From assembly GCF_009674805.1 (NCBI RefSeq), contig NZ_WKKI01000004.1, forward strand, positions 106,656 to 170,655: a stretch of 64,000 nucleotides of DNA. Direction: 5' to 3'. Positions 37,101 through 46,803 of this stretch are shown one piece after another. The position numbers and the translations under genes are program-made. The notes beneath the pieces are model-generated. The model was not told where the DNA came from, ran no database searches, and saw only the letters and a list, made by a program, of their open reading frames with translations. Numbering within the stretch: the stretch's first letter is position 1; each line of letters starts with the position of its first letter. This DNA is from Metabacillus lacus (lineage in GTDB: Bacteria > Bacillota > Bacilli > Bacillales > Bacillaceae).

Positions 37101-38558
37101 CTATTGCTGAATATTTTTCAGCAACTTTACTGCTGCTTCACCTTCCGAACCAAGAAAGACAACCTGATAAAACGGGACGATCTGCGGCCGAATTCTGAAA
37201 TAAATCTTAAATTGGAGAGCTGCTTCCAGCTGTTTCAAATGAAGAGAATCACGGCCTTTAAGCAGTGCGGCGATTTCCTCTGTTGTTTCAATCAGCATTG
37301 CTTCCTGATCCATGTATTGATGCTCCCACAATTGTCGTTCCAGCTTGAATGCCAGGTGTTCTGCAGATAGTACCTTTCCTGATCCCCCGCAGGAAGGACA
37401 GGGAACTGTTTCAGAAGCTTGAAGACTGTCCCTTGTCTTTTTTCTCGTTAGTTCGAGAATATTCAGCTTTGTAAAACCTAGTATTTTCGTCTGAACAGAA
37501 TCTTCCCCTGCCGTTTTTTCAAATGCTGCCTGCACTTTTTTCCGGTCTTCCGCCAGAGTCATATCAATAAAATCAATCAGGATGATGCCGCTTAAATTGC
37601 GAAGCTTGATCTGCCGGGCAGCTTCTTGGGCAGCCTCAAGATTCGTTTGAAGCACAGTGTCTCTCTTAGAGTCCCTGCCTGCAAATTTCCCTGAGTTAAC
37701 GTCAATTGATGTTAAAGCTTCTGTTTGTTCAATGAGCAGATAGCCGCCGCTTTTCAGCCAGACTGCCTTTTTAAACAATTTCTCAATTTGCGGCTGCAGT
37801 TCATAATGAGAAAAAATATCTTCCTTTTTTCTATAATATATAACCTTTTCTCCTGCAATGCCCTTTAGACGGCCCGCAAGCTCAGGCTCATCGCAAATCA
37901 CTTCATCATATGCAGTTTTCTGTAATTCACCCATCATTTTCATTCCAAAGCTCTGCGCTTCTTTTAACAGTGCAGGTGCTTTATCTCCTTCAGCTTTGAA
38001 AAGCTGTGCTAATTCCTCCTGAAGGATGCTGTATTCGGCTGCAAGCTCAGCTTCGGGCATCGCAGCGCTGCTAGTGCGGAAAAGGATTCCCTCTCCTTCA
38101 GCTGCAAGTGTCCTCCCCAGATCTTCAAGCTGTTTTCTTTTTGAAAGATCTGTGATTTTTTTGGAAACAGCGATATGTTTCTTGCCGTGCAGCAGAACAA
38201 GCGAAGCTCCTGTCAGCTCCACGTTGCCTGAAAGCAGCGGACCTTTTGTCCCCTGCCCCTCTTTTGCAAGCTGAACGATCAGTTTCTGCCCCTGATGCAG
38301 CAGCCTTTGAATGGGCGTAGTGTTCTCGTTCACAAAGGAGGGATGATCTGAAGCCCTTAAAAATCCGTTTTTTTCAAGCCCAATATCTATAAATGCTGCC
38401 TGCATGCCGGGAAGCACATTCACCACTCTGCCAAGAAAAATGCTGCCTGGCGCTTCTTGCTGGTTAGGTTTATCTATGTAAAGATCAATAAGCCGGCCAT
38501 CTTCCTCAGCGGCCGACCTCTTTTCAGATGTTTTTGCATTGATTATCAGCTTCTTCAC
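37101..38558 (-). CDS. rng: Ribonuclease E/G family endoribonuclease
   Basis: RNase G-like endonuclease, absent from B. subtilis 168 but present in other Bacillaceae. 485 residues from GTG 38558 behind GTGAGGTAACATTA. An S1 domain (about 36-118, [23 protein letters not shown]) precedes the RNase-H-like and DNase-I-like subdomains; catalytic aspartates fit SIDVNSGKF and ILIDFIDM. The zinc-link is CPSCGGSG near residue 397. It lacks the long C-terminal scaffold of E. coli RNase E. It stands upstream of the rplU promoter and downstream of spoIVFB. Confidence 0.93.
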   Translation of the reverse strand: MKKLIINAKTSEKRSAAEEDGRLIDLYIDKPNQQEAPGSIFLGRVVNVLPGMQAAFIDIGLEKNGFLRASDHPSFVNENTTPIQRLLHQGQKLIVQLAKEGQGTKGPLLSGNVELTGASLVLLHGKKHIAVSKKITDLSKRKQLEDLGRTLAAEGEGILFRTSSAAMPEAELAAEYSILQEELAQLFKAEGDKAPALLKEAQSFGMKMMGELQKTAYDEVICDEPELAGRLKGIAGEKVIYYRKKEDIFSHYELQPQIEKLFKKAVWLKSGGYLLIEQTEALTSIDVNSGKFAGRDSKRDTVLQTNLEAAQEAARQIKLRNLSGIILIDFIDMTLAEDRKKVQAAFEKTAGEDSVQTKILGFTKLNILELTRKKTRDSLQASETVPCPSCGGSGKVLSAEHLAFKLERQLWEHQYMDQEAMLIETTEEIAALLKGRDSLHLKQLEAALQFKIYFRIRPQIVPFYQVVFLGSEGEAAVKLLKNIQQ

Positions 38559-38612
38559 TAATGTTACCTCACTCCGCTGCTTTTTCGTCTCTATTATTGT
38601 ATCACGGAAAAG

Positions 38613-39479
38613 TTAATATGCATAAAGAAGCTCGTTCACCTTTGCGTTCACTCTTTTTTCGCTGAAATAAGCATGAAGCAGTTCATTTTCATCCAGCTGG
38701 GTAATCTTTTTTCCGTTTTCCTCCACCACAATTGGATGCTTACAGCCTTTTTGAAACCTGAGAAGAACCTGCAGCAGCGTTTCTTCTGAACTCGCAATAA
38801 GCGGCCTTAAAGGCGGGACCGCAGGCTGTTTGCCGTAGTATCTCTCCAGCAGAAACCTCATATAGCTGTAATGCCTTTGTTTGTATTCCCGGTAAATGCT
38901 ATAAGCGAGAAAGCCGCTGATCAGCCAGATATTGAGCTGAAGCGGAGAAAACATAAGTGCAATCAGCATGTAAACCAGCAGAAAGCAGCTTGAAAGAATA
39001 AAAGCTCCATGCTGAGCTGTTAAATAGGGTTTATATCTCGATAATCCTAAGAACAGCAGCTTTCCGCCGTCCAGAGGGATAATAGGAAGCAGATTAAACA
39101 GAAAGATTGTGACATTATTAAATGTGAACAGCTCATAATCTGCAGACGGCAAAATTCCCGCAAGGAACAGGAGATATCCGGCTAGCTGAAGCGGAAGATG
39201 CATTGCAGGCCCTGCCAGAATGACAAAAAGCTCTTCTTTTTCAGGCCGGTTTCCGTGCTCATCCACTTCTGCAACTCCTCCGAAAGGAAAAAGCATGATT
39301 CTCTTGATTCTCCAAGAAAAAAAATGAGCACAAACGGCGTGGCCCATTTCATGAATAAATACGATCAAGAACAAAAACAAAAGATTTTTAAATTGCGCTG
39401 TTGCAATGCTGATTGCGATCACGCACCATAAAACAGGGTGAATATGAATCTTCATGAATAAGGATAAGAAGTTATTCAA
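38613..39479 (-). CDS. spoIVFB: SpoIVFB, sigma-K intramembrane metalloprotease
   Basis: Site-2-type protease cutting pro-sigma-K in the outer forespore membrane. 288 residues from TTG 39479, overlapping the spoIVFA end by eight bases; the N-terminus MNNFLSLFMKIHIHPVLW aligns with the B. subtilis protein. Zinc motif HEMGH at about 43-47, the third ligand in LLPIIPLDGGKLLF, about six membrane helices, and a C-terminal CBS domain (GCKHPIVVEENGKKITQLDENELLHAYF). It is translationally coupled to its inhibitor SpoIVFA. Confidence 0.95.
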   Translation of the reverse strand: MNNFLSLFMKIHIHPVLWCVIAISIATAQFKNLLFLFLIVFIHEMGHAVCAHFFSWRIKRIMLFPFGGVAEVDEHGNRPEKEELFVILAGPAMHLPLQLAGYLLFLAGILPSADYELFTFNNVTIFLFNLLPIIPLDGGKLLFLGLSRYKPYLTAQHGAFILSSCFLLVYMLIALMFSPLQLNIWLISGFLAYSIYREYKQRHYSYMRFLLERYYGKQPAVPPLRPLIASSEETLLQVLLRFQKGCKHPIVVEENGKKITQLDENELLHAYFSEKRVNAKVNELLYAY

Positions 39480-40257
39480 TAGAGGTCACCTGAACCGGAT
39501 CCACAAATGTATCCCCTTTTTTAATGGCGAAGTAATATGTTCCCTTCTCAGTTTCATTTTGCTTAATGCTCCCAATCTCCTTCTTGCTTTGCACAAAATC
39601 GTACAGCGCCACGTTCACTTTCTCCAGATTGCCATACCAAGATTCAGTGCCGTCCGCATGCTGAAGAACAACTGTTAACCCTGTTTCTTCTTTTTTGCCG
39701 GCTTCAATAACAATCCCTTCATTCACTGCTTCTACCACTGTTTTATTGGTTTCCACCATGATTCCATGCCCATTATCCTCAAAGGATTCAAGAACCTTTC
39801 CAGAAGCAGGCAGAGAAAATTGTGCTTGCTCAACCTCTTTTCCGCTTTGATCGGATCCCTGCTGAAAGACTGTTAGGGGACTGCCAAACTTTTCTTCATA
39901 CCATTTGCTTGCGGCGGCAAACTGAAATTCCTCATTCAGCGCTTCATGAACATAGAATTGCAGAGGCTGAAATGTATTGTTTTTAAATACAATGGCTGAG
40001 AAAAGAACAAGACAGGCAGAGAGCAGGATCTTCAGGATAAAAAGATCTGAACGAAACAGCGGATGAAGAATTTTCTCATTTTCCGGCCCCGCCTCATAAG
40101 CCGGCAATGACACCTGACCGTATTTCTCCTCATCACTCACATATGGAATATCAGTGAACCCTTTTTTTTCAAAGTTTCTGACCACCCCTGGCTGGCGCTC
40201 TTTTTTTCTCTTGCTAATTCGTTTTCTGATCTCGTCGGCACGATGGCTCATCATCAT
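39472..40257 (-). CDS. spoIVFA: SpoIVFA, regulator of SpoIVFB
   Basis: Membrane scaffold that holds SpoIVFB inactive with BofA until cut by forespore proteases. 261 residues: a basic cytoplasmic N-terminus (HRADEIRKRISKRKKERQ), one membrane helix (about 72-90, LFILKILLSACLVLFSAIVF), then an M23/LytM-like extracellular domain (about 150-255) in which the catalytic metal ligands are not conserved. Three consecutive ATGs follow AGAGGATGG; the exact start is uncertain by two codons. A sigma-E-like promoter lies 28 bases upstream. Confidence 0.93.
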   Translation of the reverse strand: MMMSHRADEIRKRISKRKKERQPGVVRNFEKKGFTDIPYVSDEEKYGQVSLPAYEAGPENEKILHPLFRSDLFILKILLSACLVLFSAIVFKNNTFQPLQFYVHEALNEEFQFAAASKWYEEKFGSPLTVFQQGSDQSGKEVEQAQFSLPASGKVLESFEDNGHGIMVETNKTVVEAVNEGIVIEAGKKEETGLTVVLQHADGTESWYGNLEKVNVALYDFVQSKKEIGSIKQNETEKGTYYFAIKKGDTFVDPVQVTSIE

Positions 40258-40284
40258 CCATCCTCTGTTTCAATTATTTGTACA

Positions 40285-40313
40285 TATGTATGTCTTGTCC
40301 CTTTCTTTTATGT
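40285..40313 (-). promoter_or_regulatory. Candidate sigma-E promoter of spoIVFAB
   Basis: Minus strand ACATAAA (40307-40313), 14-base spacer, CATACATA (40285-40292). It has the same spacing and -35 core as the safA candidate; the operon is sigma-E dependent in B. subtilis. Confidence 0.5.
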
Positions 40314-40381
40314 CCCAGAGATCCATTCAATAGAAAAATGCACTTTCAACTGAATACTTAGCCTGTTAAAACGGAATAGGA

Positions 40382-40390
40382 TGATATAAT
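40382..40390 (+). promoter_or_regulatory. Extended -10 promoter of the crcB pair
   Basis: TGATATAAT (TG-N-TATAAT), 45 bases before the first crcB ATG. The -35 region (CCTGTT) is poor. Confidence 0.5.
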
Positions 40391-40435
40391 ATTGTTATTT
40401 CCTCTTCTAAATCATTATAGAGAGAAGGGCTGTAT

Positions 40436-40807
40436 ATGACTTTGCTTGCTGTGGGGGCGGGTGGAATTGCAGGAGCTGTTCTCAGATATTCCATTGCCTA
40501 CCTGTTGGATACACATGAAGTGATCGCACCCCTAAAAACGCTGCTGGTGAATGTAATCGGGAGTTTTTTACTGGGTTATCTGCAGGGACTTGCCTCTGTC
40601 CACAAGCTGCCGCGCTGGCTTGTACTGGGCTTTGGCACAGGACTCATCGGATCTTTTACTACATTTTCCACCTTAAGCCTTGAACTTGTTCAGTATGCTT
40701 TAATAGATGAATTGTTAAGAGCATTAATCTATTTGTTGAGTAGTTTTTGGCTGGGCCTGCTGTTTGTGTATGCAGGCTATCAAGCCGGAAAGTTTAAAAA
40801 GGTGTGA
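40436..40807 (+). CDS. crcB: Fluoride channel subunit CrcB (first of a pair)
   Basis: Small four-helix membrane protein forming dual-topology fluoride channels. 123 residues: GGIAGAVLRYSIAYLL, the helix-break motif VNVIGSFLLGYLQG, and GLIGSFTTFSTLSLE with the phenylalanine/threonine-serine track. The ATG follows AGAAGGGCTGTAT. Bacilli often carry two adjacent genes whose products insert in opposite orientation. No fluoride riboswitch core is visible upstream. Confidence 0.93.
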   Translation: MTLLAVGAGGIAGAVLRYSIAYLLDTHEVIAPLKTLLVNVIGSFLLGYLQGLASVHKLPRWLVLGFGTGLIGSFTTFSTLSLELVQYALIDELLRALIYLLSSFWLGLLFVYAGYQAGKFKKV

Positions 40808-40814
40808 GGACGAT

Positions 40815-41192
40815 ATGCTGCTGGCTGATTTATTATTTGTTGGTATTGGAGGCTTTTCTGGAGCAATACTAAGATACACACTATCTAAATATTTAGGGAA
40901 ATATACGGCATTTCCATTTGGAACAGCGTTTGTAAATTTGACGGGCGCCTTTGCCGTTGGAATTCTGGCAGGTTATGCAGGGCTTTCAGACAGAACTAAC
41001 CTGCTGTTTATCTCAGGTTTTCTTGGAAGCTATACGACTTATTCAACATTCATGTTAGAGCTGTATTCATTGCTGCAGAAAAAACGTCTGATCCTGTTTC
41101 TTACATACGTGTCTTTAACCTTCGCAGCAGGTTTTTTCTTCACACTATCAGGTTACTGGATTGGACAGCATGGACTTTCCTTTTTACTGTAA
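40815..41192 (+). CDS. crcB: Fluoride channel subunit CrcB (second of a pair)
   Basis: 125 residues from ATG 40815 with GTGAGGACG upstream, seven bases after the first crcB; the frame is open back to 40764 but overlaps the first gene. Motifs: GFSGAILRYTLSKYLG, FVNLTGAFAVGILAG and GFLGSYTTYSTFMLE. It probably forms an antiparallel heterodimer with the preceding product. Confidence 0.93.
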   Translation: MLLADLLFVGIGGFSGAILRYTLSKYLGKYTAFPFGTAFVNLTGAFAVGILAGYAGLSDRTNLLFISGFLGSYTTYSTFMLELYSLLQKKRLILFLTYVSLTFAAGFFFTLSGYWIGQHGLSFLL

Positions 41193-41226
41193 TCTTGTTT
41201 AAAAATGCTGCAGAGAATGCCGTTAA

Positions 41227-41283
41227 TCAAAAAACACCGCCCCCCTTCTATCATCAGGTGATAGAAGGAAAGCGGTGTTTTTG
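41227..41283. terminator. Bidirectional terminator crcB / minD
   Basis: AAAAACACCGC pairs with GCGGTGTTTTT; inside, CCTTCTATCA pairs with TGATAGAAGG. It lies between convergent genes. Confidence 0.93.
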
Positions 41284-41302
41284 CTATATATACTTATAGC
41301 TA

Positions 41303-42106
41303 TTAAACTTTCACTCCAAAAAACTGTTTAATTTTGGCGAATACGCCGGAGCTCTGTTCTTCCAGAATCTGCAGAGGAATAGATTCCCCAAGTATCCTCC
41401 TTGCTATGTTGCGGTAAGCAATCGAGGATTTGTTATCAGGATTCATGGCAATTGGCTCCCCGCTGTTGGAAGCTTTAATAACCTGATCATCATCTCCAAC
41501 AATTCCAAGAAGGTCAATGGACAAATGGCTGACAATCTCATCCACATCCAGCATATCTCCGTTCTTGACCATATGCGTACGAATTCGGTTAATGACGAGC
41601 TTCGGAGGTTCTATCTCTTCCTTTTCAAGCAGGCCGATGATGCGGTCAGCATCTCTGACTGCAGATATCTCAGGAGTGGTGACTACAATGGCCCTGTCAG
41701 CCCCTGCCACAGCATTCTTATAGCCTTGCTCTATGCCTGCCGGACAATCTATTAATATGTAATCATAGTCCTGTTTCAGTTCATCTATCAATTTTTTCAT
41801 TTGGTGCGGCGCCACCGCTGTTTTATCACTGGTTTGTGCAGCAGGAAGAAGATAAAGCCTGTCCTCAAACCTTTTGTCTTTCACAAGAGCCTGATGTGTT
41901 TTGCAGCGCCCCTCAATGACATCCACCAGATCATAAATAATTCTGTTTTCAAGTCCCATGACCACATCAAGATTTCTTAATCCAATATCAGTATCAACAA
42001 GACATACTTTCTTCCCTAGTATTGCTAAGGAAGTTCCCAGATTTGCGGAAGTAGTCGTTTTACCTACTCCGCCTTTGCCTGATGTAATTACTATTGCCTC
42101 ACCCAT
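41303..42106 (-). CDS. minD: Septum site-determining ATPase MinD
   Basis: Membrane-bound ATPase placing MinC at poles and division sites. 267 residues. The deviant Walker A SGKGGVGKTTTSANLG (about 8-23), switch CLVDTDIGLRNLDVVMGLE and LIDCPAGIEQGYKNA are present; the C-terminal amphipathic helix GVFAKIKQFFGV is the membrane anchor. It is two bases after minC. Confidence 0.98.
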   Translation of the reverse strand: MGEAIVITSGKGGVGKTTTSANLGTSLAILGKKVCLVDTDIGLRNLDVVMGLENRIIYDLVDVIEGRCKTHQALVKDKRFEDRLYLLPAAQTSDKTAVAPHQMKKLIDELKQDYDYILIDCPAGIEQGYKNAVAGADRAIVVTTPEISAVRDADRIIGLLEKEEIEPPKLVINRIRTHMVKNGDMLDVDEIVSHLSIDLLGIVGDDDQVIKASNSGEPIAMNPDNKSSIAYRNIARRILGESIPLQILEEQSSGVFAKIKQFFGVKV

Positions 42107-42108
42107 GG

Positions 42109-42789
42109 TTACATTCCCCCCTCAAACCTTGTTAACGCAGGCCTTAAATAAGCAAGATTCTGGAGACGATCTATTATCATTTCTCCACCTTCAAGATAGG
42201 CGCATTCCATCCCGCTTCCTTCTTCAGGAATATGATCCGGCGACCTGTTAAATATGCCGGAAATACGGAGCTGGGAAGGCATCAGCAAAGAGGCAGCAAT
42301 CACAGCGTCCTGGTTGCCGCTGTAACCCGCGTGCGCAATTCCCTTTAATGCACCCATTATAAAAATGTTGCCGCCGGCAATCACTGTTCCTCCGGGATTT
42401 ACATCTCCGATGAGAAGCAAATCGCCTTCAACCTGAAAAACCTGTCCCGACCGGATCATTCTCGCAACAGAAACAATTTCTGTTTCACGCCTGAGCTGTT
42501 CCGCCGACTCTTTTGTCATCACGTTGCTTTCAATGCTATCCACTATCAAATTTCGTTTTTGACCTATCTTTTCACGGATACTATCCTCATGCAGAGAAGT
42601 AAGCAGCCTGTTTCCCGCCTTTACTCTTACACTGATAAGGGGGACATCTTCCTGAATGTATTGCTTCAGAGACAGCATATCTTCTAAATCCAGAAGAATC
42701 TGTTCAAAAGAGCAGTTATCATCCAGATGCAAAGTCAGTCCATCCTTTGTTCCTTTTATAGTAACGTATTGCTGTTTTTGTGCTTTCAC
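42109..42789 (-). CDS. minC: Septum site-determining inhibitor MinC
   Basis: FtsZ assembly inhibitor. 226 residues from GTG 42789 with GAGGTGAACATC upstream; the frame's first codon at 42798 is itself within the ribosome site. The N-terminal FtsZ-interacting domain (about 3-100, QQYVTIKGTKDGLTLHLDDNC) and the C-terminal beta-helix (about 115-210, RSGQVFQVEGDLLLIGDVNPGGTVIAGGNIFIMGALKGIAHAG) are clear. It lies downstream of mreD across a 131-base gap. Confidence 0.97.
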   Translation of the reverse strand: MKAQKQQYVTIKGTKDGLTLHLDDNCSFEQILLDLEDMLSLKQYIQEDVPLISVRVKAGNRLLTSLHEDSIREKIGQKRNLIVDSIESNVMTKESAEQLRRETEIVSVARMIRSGQVFQVEGDLLLIGDVNPGGTVIAGGNIFIMGALKGIAHAGYSGNQDAVIAASLLMPSQLRISGIFNRSPDHIPEEGSGMECAYLEGGEMIIDRLQNLAYLRPALTRFEGGM

Positions 42790-42798
42790 GATGTTCAC

Positions 42799-42920
42799 CT
42801 CAATGACTTAGACCGGCTGTGCCGGATGCCAAACATACCGGGGAAGGATTGCTTTCCCTGGGCTTGACTTCCTAATTGTTATTCGACAGCTTCTTAAAAA
42901 TTCCTCTTAACAGCGGCCGT
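42799..42920 (-). other. Hairpin-rich mreD-minC spacer
   Basis: Contains CCGG-CTGTG-CCGG (near 42811-42823) and GGGAAAG-CAAT-CCTTCCC (near 42840-42860). Neither is followed by a T-run, so read-through from mre into min is likely. They may mark processing sites. Confidence 0.4.
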
Positions 42921-43439
42921 TTATTCTTCATTATGTTCAACATCTAATGTTTCCAAAAACAATCTCGCCGGAAGGATCAGTAAGATTGCCGCAAACAGGT
43001 TTACTCCCAGACTCGGAAGAAGACTCTGTGTAGTAAATTCCTGAAATGGATAAGGTGTGGGACGGATTAGTGTGTGAATGCCATACACATAAAACTCCAA
43101 AACGGAAATCGCCAACAGACCCATAAATAGGACAACAAGCACATTGTTATGAAGAATCTTAAATACTTTGGCAAGCAGGTAAGCAAACAGAGGATAAGCA
43201 AACAGGTAAATCCCGATTACCTCTGTATACACAATGTCATGAAGCAAGCCAAATGCGAAACCGTAGAGAATTCCGTACCTTCTGTTCACAAACGCAGTAA
43301 TAAATGTCAGTGCGAGCAGGACGAACCTGGGAACAAAAATATGGTTGTCCGATGAAAAAGGGACCGCAATCAGATCTGTAAACACACTCTCGGCTATAAA
43401 TAATATCAGCATAAAAAGAGGAAGGAGATATTTGTTCAC
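42921..43439 (-). CDS. mreD: Rod-shape determining protein MreD
   Basis: Integral membrane partner of MreC in the elongation machinery. 172 residues with five or six membrane helices (YLLPLFMLILFIAESVF; YGILYGFAFGLLHDIVYTEVIGIYLFAYPLFAYL). The start is GTG 43439, overlapping the mreC stop by four bases, so translation is coupled. The order mreB-mreC-mreD-minC-minD is as in B. subtilis. Confidence 0.95.
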   Translation of the reverse strand: MNKYLLPLFMLILFIAESVFTDLIAVPFSSDNHIFVPRFVLLALTFITAFVNRRYGILYGFAFGLLHDIVYTEVIGIYLFAYPLFAYLLAKVFKILHNNVLVVLFMGLLAISVLEFYVYGIHTLIRPTPYPFQEFTTQSLLPSLGVNLFAAILLILPARLFLETLDVEHNEE

Positions 43440-44317
43440 TCTACTTCCTCCTCCTCAAACATTGCCTCAACATCCACCTTGTCTTTTGTTCTCTCAACGA
43501 CAATCACATTTTCAAGATCGTAAAAATCTGCTGAAGGCTCAATGAATGCCATTTTAGTCAGACCATAAGAATCCGGCTGCACTTCCTTTACTTCTCCAAT
43601 CAGGAGCCCTTCCGGAAACACACCGCCTTTTCCTGATGTGATAACCTTCTGCCCTTCCTGTATATCCATATCGGAGTTCAGGCGCCTGAACATCAGCATG
43701 CGGCGTTCACTGTCATACCCTTCAATCAGACCGTAAATGCTCTCGTCGCCTTCCACGATTGCGGCGATTCTGTTTTTCCTGTCCTGAGCGCTGAGAAGCT
43801 GAACAGTTGATACAAAGCTGGAAACAGATTTTACTCTGCCGACCATGCCTCTAGACGTAATAACAGCCATATCAGCCTCTACTCCATGCTGAGAACCCTT
43901 GTCTATTTTAACAAGCTCATACCAGCGCTGATCAGGGCTTCGTCCGATCACCGTACTGTATATCGGATTATAATCCCTGAGGCTTTCTTTTCTGTCCACC
44001 TCTTCACGGAGCTGCTCATTTTCCTTAGCCAGTATCTGAAGCTCTGAATCTAGTTTTGCATATTCATCAAGGCGGGACTTTAAATATTTATTTTCATCAT
44101 ACGTATTTTTCAGATCTTCAACATTTTCAAAGAAGCCCGCCACATATTGTGCGGGCCTGTGAAACATAGTTTGAAACAAGCCGGTTGTATCATTGATGAA
44201 CTGCTCCGGCCATGTAAGTTTTCTGTCCTCTTTTAACGAAAAACCAATCAATGCCACTAATACAATGATGCTGACGAGTAGGATGATTAAACGTTTATTG
44301 AGAAAAAATTGCGGCAT
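43436..44317 (-). CDS. mreC: Rod-shape determining protein MreC
   Basis: Bitopic protein linking MreB to the peptidoglycan synthases. 293 residues: one membrane helix (about 8-25), a coiled coil (about 65-112, ENEQLREEVDRKES), and the beta-barrel domain (about 115-275, VIGRSPDQRWYELVKIDKGSQHGV, GLIEGYDSERRMLMFRRLNSD). ATG 44317 follows AAGAGGTGTAAGTC. It is 27 bases after mreB. Confidence 0.97.
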   Translation of the reverse strand: MPQFFLNKRLIILLVSIIVLVALIGFSLKEDRKLTWPEQFINDTTGLFQTMFHRPAQYVAGFFENVEDLKNTYDENKYLKSRLDEYAKLDSELQILAKENEQLREEVDRKESLRDYNPIYSTVIGRSPDQRWYELVKIDKGSQHGVEADMAVITSRGMVGRVKSVSSFVSTVQLLSAQDRKNRIAAIVEGDESIYGLIEGYDSERRMLMFRRLNSDMDIQEGQKVITSGKGGVFPEGLLIGEVKEVQPDSYGLTKMAFIEPSADFYDLENVIVVERTKDKVDVEAMFEEEEVE

Positions 44318-44344
44318 GACTTACACCTCTTAATTCAATTCTAA

Positions 44345-45367
44345 TCAGCGGCTATCTTTTGCTTCACTTTTGAATAAATGAATATGTTCCAATGCTTTTC
44401 CTGTACCGATTGCTACACAATCCAGAGGATTTTCTGCAATCAGTACCGGCATGTTTGTTTCTTCGCTGATCACTTTATCAAGATTGCGGAGAAGGGCTCC
44501 TCCTCCTGTCAGCACAATTCCTCTGTCCATGATGTCAGCAGCCAGTTCAGGCGGGGTTTTCTCCAAAGTGTTTTTCACGGCATCAACAAGCGTGTAGACC
44601 GTATCGCGAAGAGCATCAGCAATTTCAGCAGCTGTGATTTCAATCGTCTTCGGCAGTCCTGTCAACAGGTCGCGGCCGCGGATCTCCATGTTTTCAACAC
44701 CTTCCGGAGAGCCTGCTGAACCGATCTCCATTTTAATAGCTTCTGATGTACGGTCACCAATCATCAAGTTGTATGTTTTGCGGATATAGTTGATGATGGC
44801 TTCATCCATTTCATCACCTGCGACACGGATGGACTGGCTTGTTACAATTCCGCCAAGGGAAATAATCGCCACTTCCGTCGTACCGCCGCCAATATCCACG
44901 ACCATGCTGCCTGTCGGCTCCCAAACCGGCAGATTCGCACCGATTGCGGCTGCAAACGGCTCTTCAATCGGATACGCATCCCTTGCACCCGCCTGCCTCG
45001 TTGCATCAATAACAGCGCGTTTTTCTACAGCAGTAATACCTGAAGGAACACACACCATAACATAAGGCTTTCTCGAAAAAACGCCTCGATTTTTAGTAGC
45101 TTGCTTTATATAATATTTCATCATAGTAGCGGTTGTTTCGTAATCAGCGATAACTCCGTCTTTCATCGGGCGGAGCGCCACAATGTTGCCGGGGGTACGG
45201 CCGATCATATTTCTTGCTTCATTTCCGACAGCTACAATATGCTTATTGTCCGTTTTAATCGCCACAACTGACGGTTCACGAACCACAATGCCTCTTCCCT
45301 TAACATAAACGAGCGTGTTGGCAGTGCCTAAATCTATCCCAAGGTCTCTTGTACCAATTCCAAACAT
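44345..45367 (-). CDS. mreB: Actin-like cell shape protein MreB
   Basis: Filament-forming ATPase guiding cell elongation. 340 residues from ATG 45367 with AAGGGAGATACAAATC upstream; the frame start at 45400 would add 11 residues. Phosphate loops [17 protein letters not shown] and [18 protein letters not shown], and the adenosine motif [15 protein letters not shown], are intact. It opens the mre-min gene group; a TATAAT at 45451-45456 (minus) could be its -10. Confidence 0.97.
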   Translation of the reverse strand: MFGIGTRDLGIDLGTANTLVYVKGRGIVVREPSVVAIKTDNKHIVAVGNEARNMIGRTPGNIVALRPMKDGVIADYETTATMMKYYIKQATKNRGVFSRKPYVMVCVPSGITAVEKRAVIDATRQAGARDAYPIEEPFAAAIGANLPVWEPTGSMVVDIGGGTTEVAIISLGGIVTSQSIRVAGDEMDEAIINYIRKTYNLMIGDRTSEAIKMEIGSAGSPEGVENMEIRGRDLLTGLPKTIEITAAEIADALRDTVYTLVDAVKNTLEKTPPELAADIMDRGIVLTGGGALLRNLDKVISEETNMPVLIAENPLDCVAIGTGKALEHIHLFKSEAKDSR

Positions 45368-45481
45368 GATTTGTATCTCCCTTTCCAAAACAAATTCCAT
45401 TTATGGATGAATTCGCAGTCTATCTTTTCTCAAAAAGACTCATAAACACTATTATAACTCAAACCTTCAAAAAAAAAAGTA

Positions 45482-46171
45482 TTACAAGTAGCCTTTCTCC
45501 TTTAAGCTCACAAATTTTTGTTCACCAATGATCAAGTGATCGAGAAGTTCTATTCCAATCATCTTGCCGGCTTCGGCGAGTCTCTTTGTCACATCAATGT
45601 CTTCCCTGCTTGGTGATGGGTCTCCGGAAGGGTGATTATGCACGCATATAAAAGAAGCGGCAGATCTGCGGAAGGCTTCCTTGAAAACTTCGCGGGGGTG
45701 TACAATAGAGGCGTTAAGGCTGCCGATAAATACGGTCTGCTTATGAAGAACCTGGTTTTTCGTATTTAAGTATATACAAACAAAGTGCTCCTGTGTTAAA
45801 AATCTCATTTCTTCCATGACAAAATCTGCTCCATCCTGAGGAGAGCGAATAACATATCTTTCGTCATAGGAGAGGCGGTTGATTCTTCTGCCAAGCTCAA
45901 GAGCTGCGAGAATGTGAACAGCCTTTGCTTCTCCGATGCCTGAAATGGAGGTAATCTCCTGTACGGACGCTTCCTTTAGCAGCCTTAGTCCTTCAAAATG
46001 CTTTAACACAGTGTTGGCGAGCTCTAATACGGACTCTTTTTTCGTCCCTGTCCGAAGCAGGATTGCGAGGAGTTCTTGATTTGAAAGGCTTGCCGGCCCA
46101 TCATTCAGCATGCGTTCACGGGGCCGGTCATCCTTTTGGAATTCGCGGATTTTTAAAGCAGATATACTCAT
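45482..46171 (-). CDS. radC: RadC/YsxA family JAB1-domain protein
   Basis: 229 residues. The N-terminal helix-hairpin-helix region (SISGIGEAKAVHILAALELGRR) is followed by a JAMM metalloprotease-like domain with HNHPSGDPSPSREDID. Despite the name its role in DNA repair is unproven. ATG 46171 follows GAAGGAGAGAAGAAG. It lies between maf and mreB as in B. subtilis. Confidence 0.96.
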   Translation of the reverse strand: MSISALKIREFQKDDRPRERMLNDGPASLSNQELLAILLRTGTKKESVLELANTVLKHFEGLRLLKEASVQEITSISGIGEAKAVHILAALELGRRINRLSYDERYVIRSPQDGADFVMEEMRFLTQEHFVCIYLNTKNQVLHKQTVFIGSLNASIVHPREVFKEAFRRSAASFICVHNHPSGDPSPSREDIDVTKRLAEAGKMIGIELLDHLIIGEQKFVSLKEKGYL

Positions 46172-46215
46172 CTTCTTCTCTCCTTCTTTTTCCTTTCTGC
46201 TTTTTTACATATTTT

Positions 46216-46803
46216 CTAGAGCGCATTTTTTTCAGCATGAAAGCCGAATTTCTTCAGTTCGCGGATGGTTCGTGCAACCGGCAGGCCCACAACAGAGAAA
46301 TAATCTCCATGAAGCTCTTTCACAAGCAGAGAACCAAGTCCCTGAATGCCGTAAGCACCTGCTTTATCCATCGGCTCACCTGATTCAATATAACTTCTGA
46401 TTTCAGTCTCAGAAAGTTCATAAAAAGTAACAGATGTACTTTCGTAAAAACTGACAGTTCTGCTGCCCTGCATGAGACAGACGCCTGTTAAAACGCTGTG
46501 GGTGCTTCCTGAAAGACCTGACAGCATAGAAAAAGCCTCTTCTTTGTCTCTAGGCTTTCCCAGTATCACGCCATCAAGAACCACTACCGTATCAGCACCA
46601 ATGACAAAAGAATGCTGAAAGCGGTCTGCAATGCTCTGCGCCTTTTGCGCTGCGAGCGAAGAAACCGCCTCTGAAGGGCTTGCGCCTTCTTCAATGATTT
46701 CTTCTATATCGCTGACAGCGATGGTAAATGATAATCCGACATTCTCCAGAATCTCTTTTCTTCGCGGAGATCCTGAAGCCAAAACAAGATGCTGCTGTTC
46801 CAT
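46216..46803 (-). CDS. maf: Maf-family nucleotide pyrophosphatase
   Basis: House-cleaning enzyme hydrolysing dTTP/UTP and modified nucleotides; overproduction blocks septation in B. subtilis. 195 residues with LASGSPRRKEIL at the N-terminus, VIGADTVVVLDGVILGKPRD in the middle, and DKAGAYGIQGLGSLLV near the C-terminus. ATG 46803 follows GAAAGGATG. Confidence 0.97.
   Translation of the reverse strand: MEQQHLVLASGSPRRKEILENVGLSFTIAVSDIEEIIEEGASPSEAVSSLAAQKAQSIADRFQHSFVIGADTVVVLDGVILGKPRDKEEAFSMLSGLSGSTHSVLTGVCLMQGSRTVSFYESTSVTFYELSETEIRSYIESGEPMDKAGAYGIQGLGSLLVKELHGDYFSVVGLPVARTIRELKKFGFHAEKNAL

Noticed and set aside
40320..40435. Fluoride riboswitch before the crcB pair
   Set aside because: The conserved GGNGAUG and downstream CUGAUG elements and the pseudoknot layout are not seen; only an extended -10 is present.
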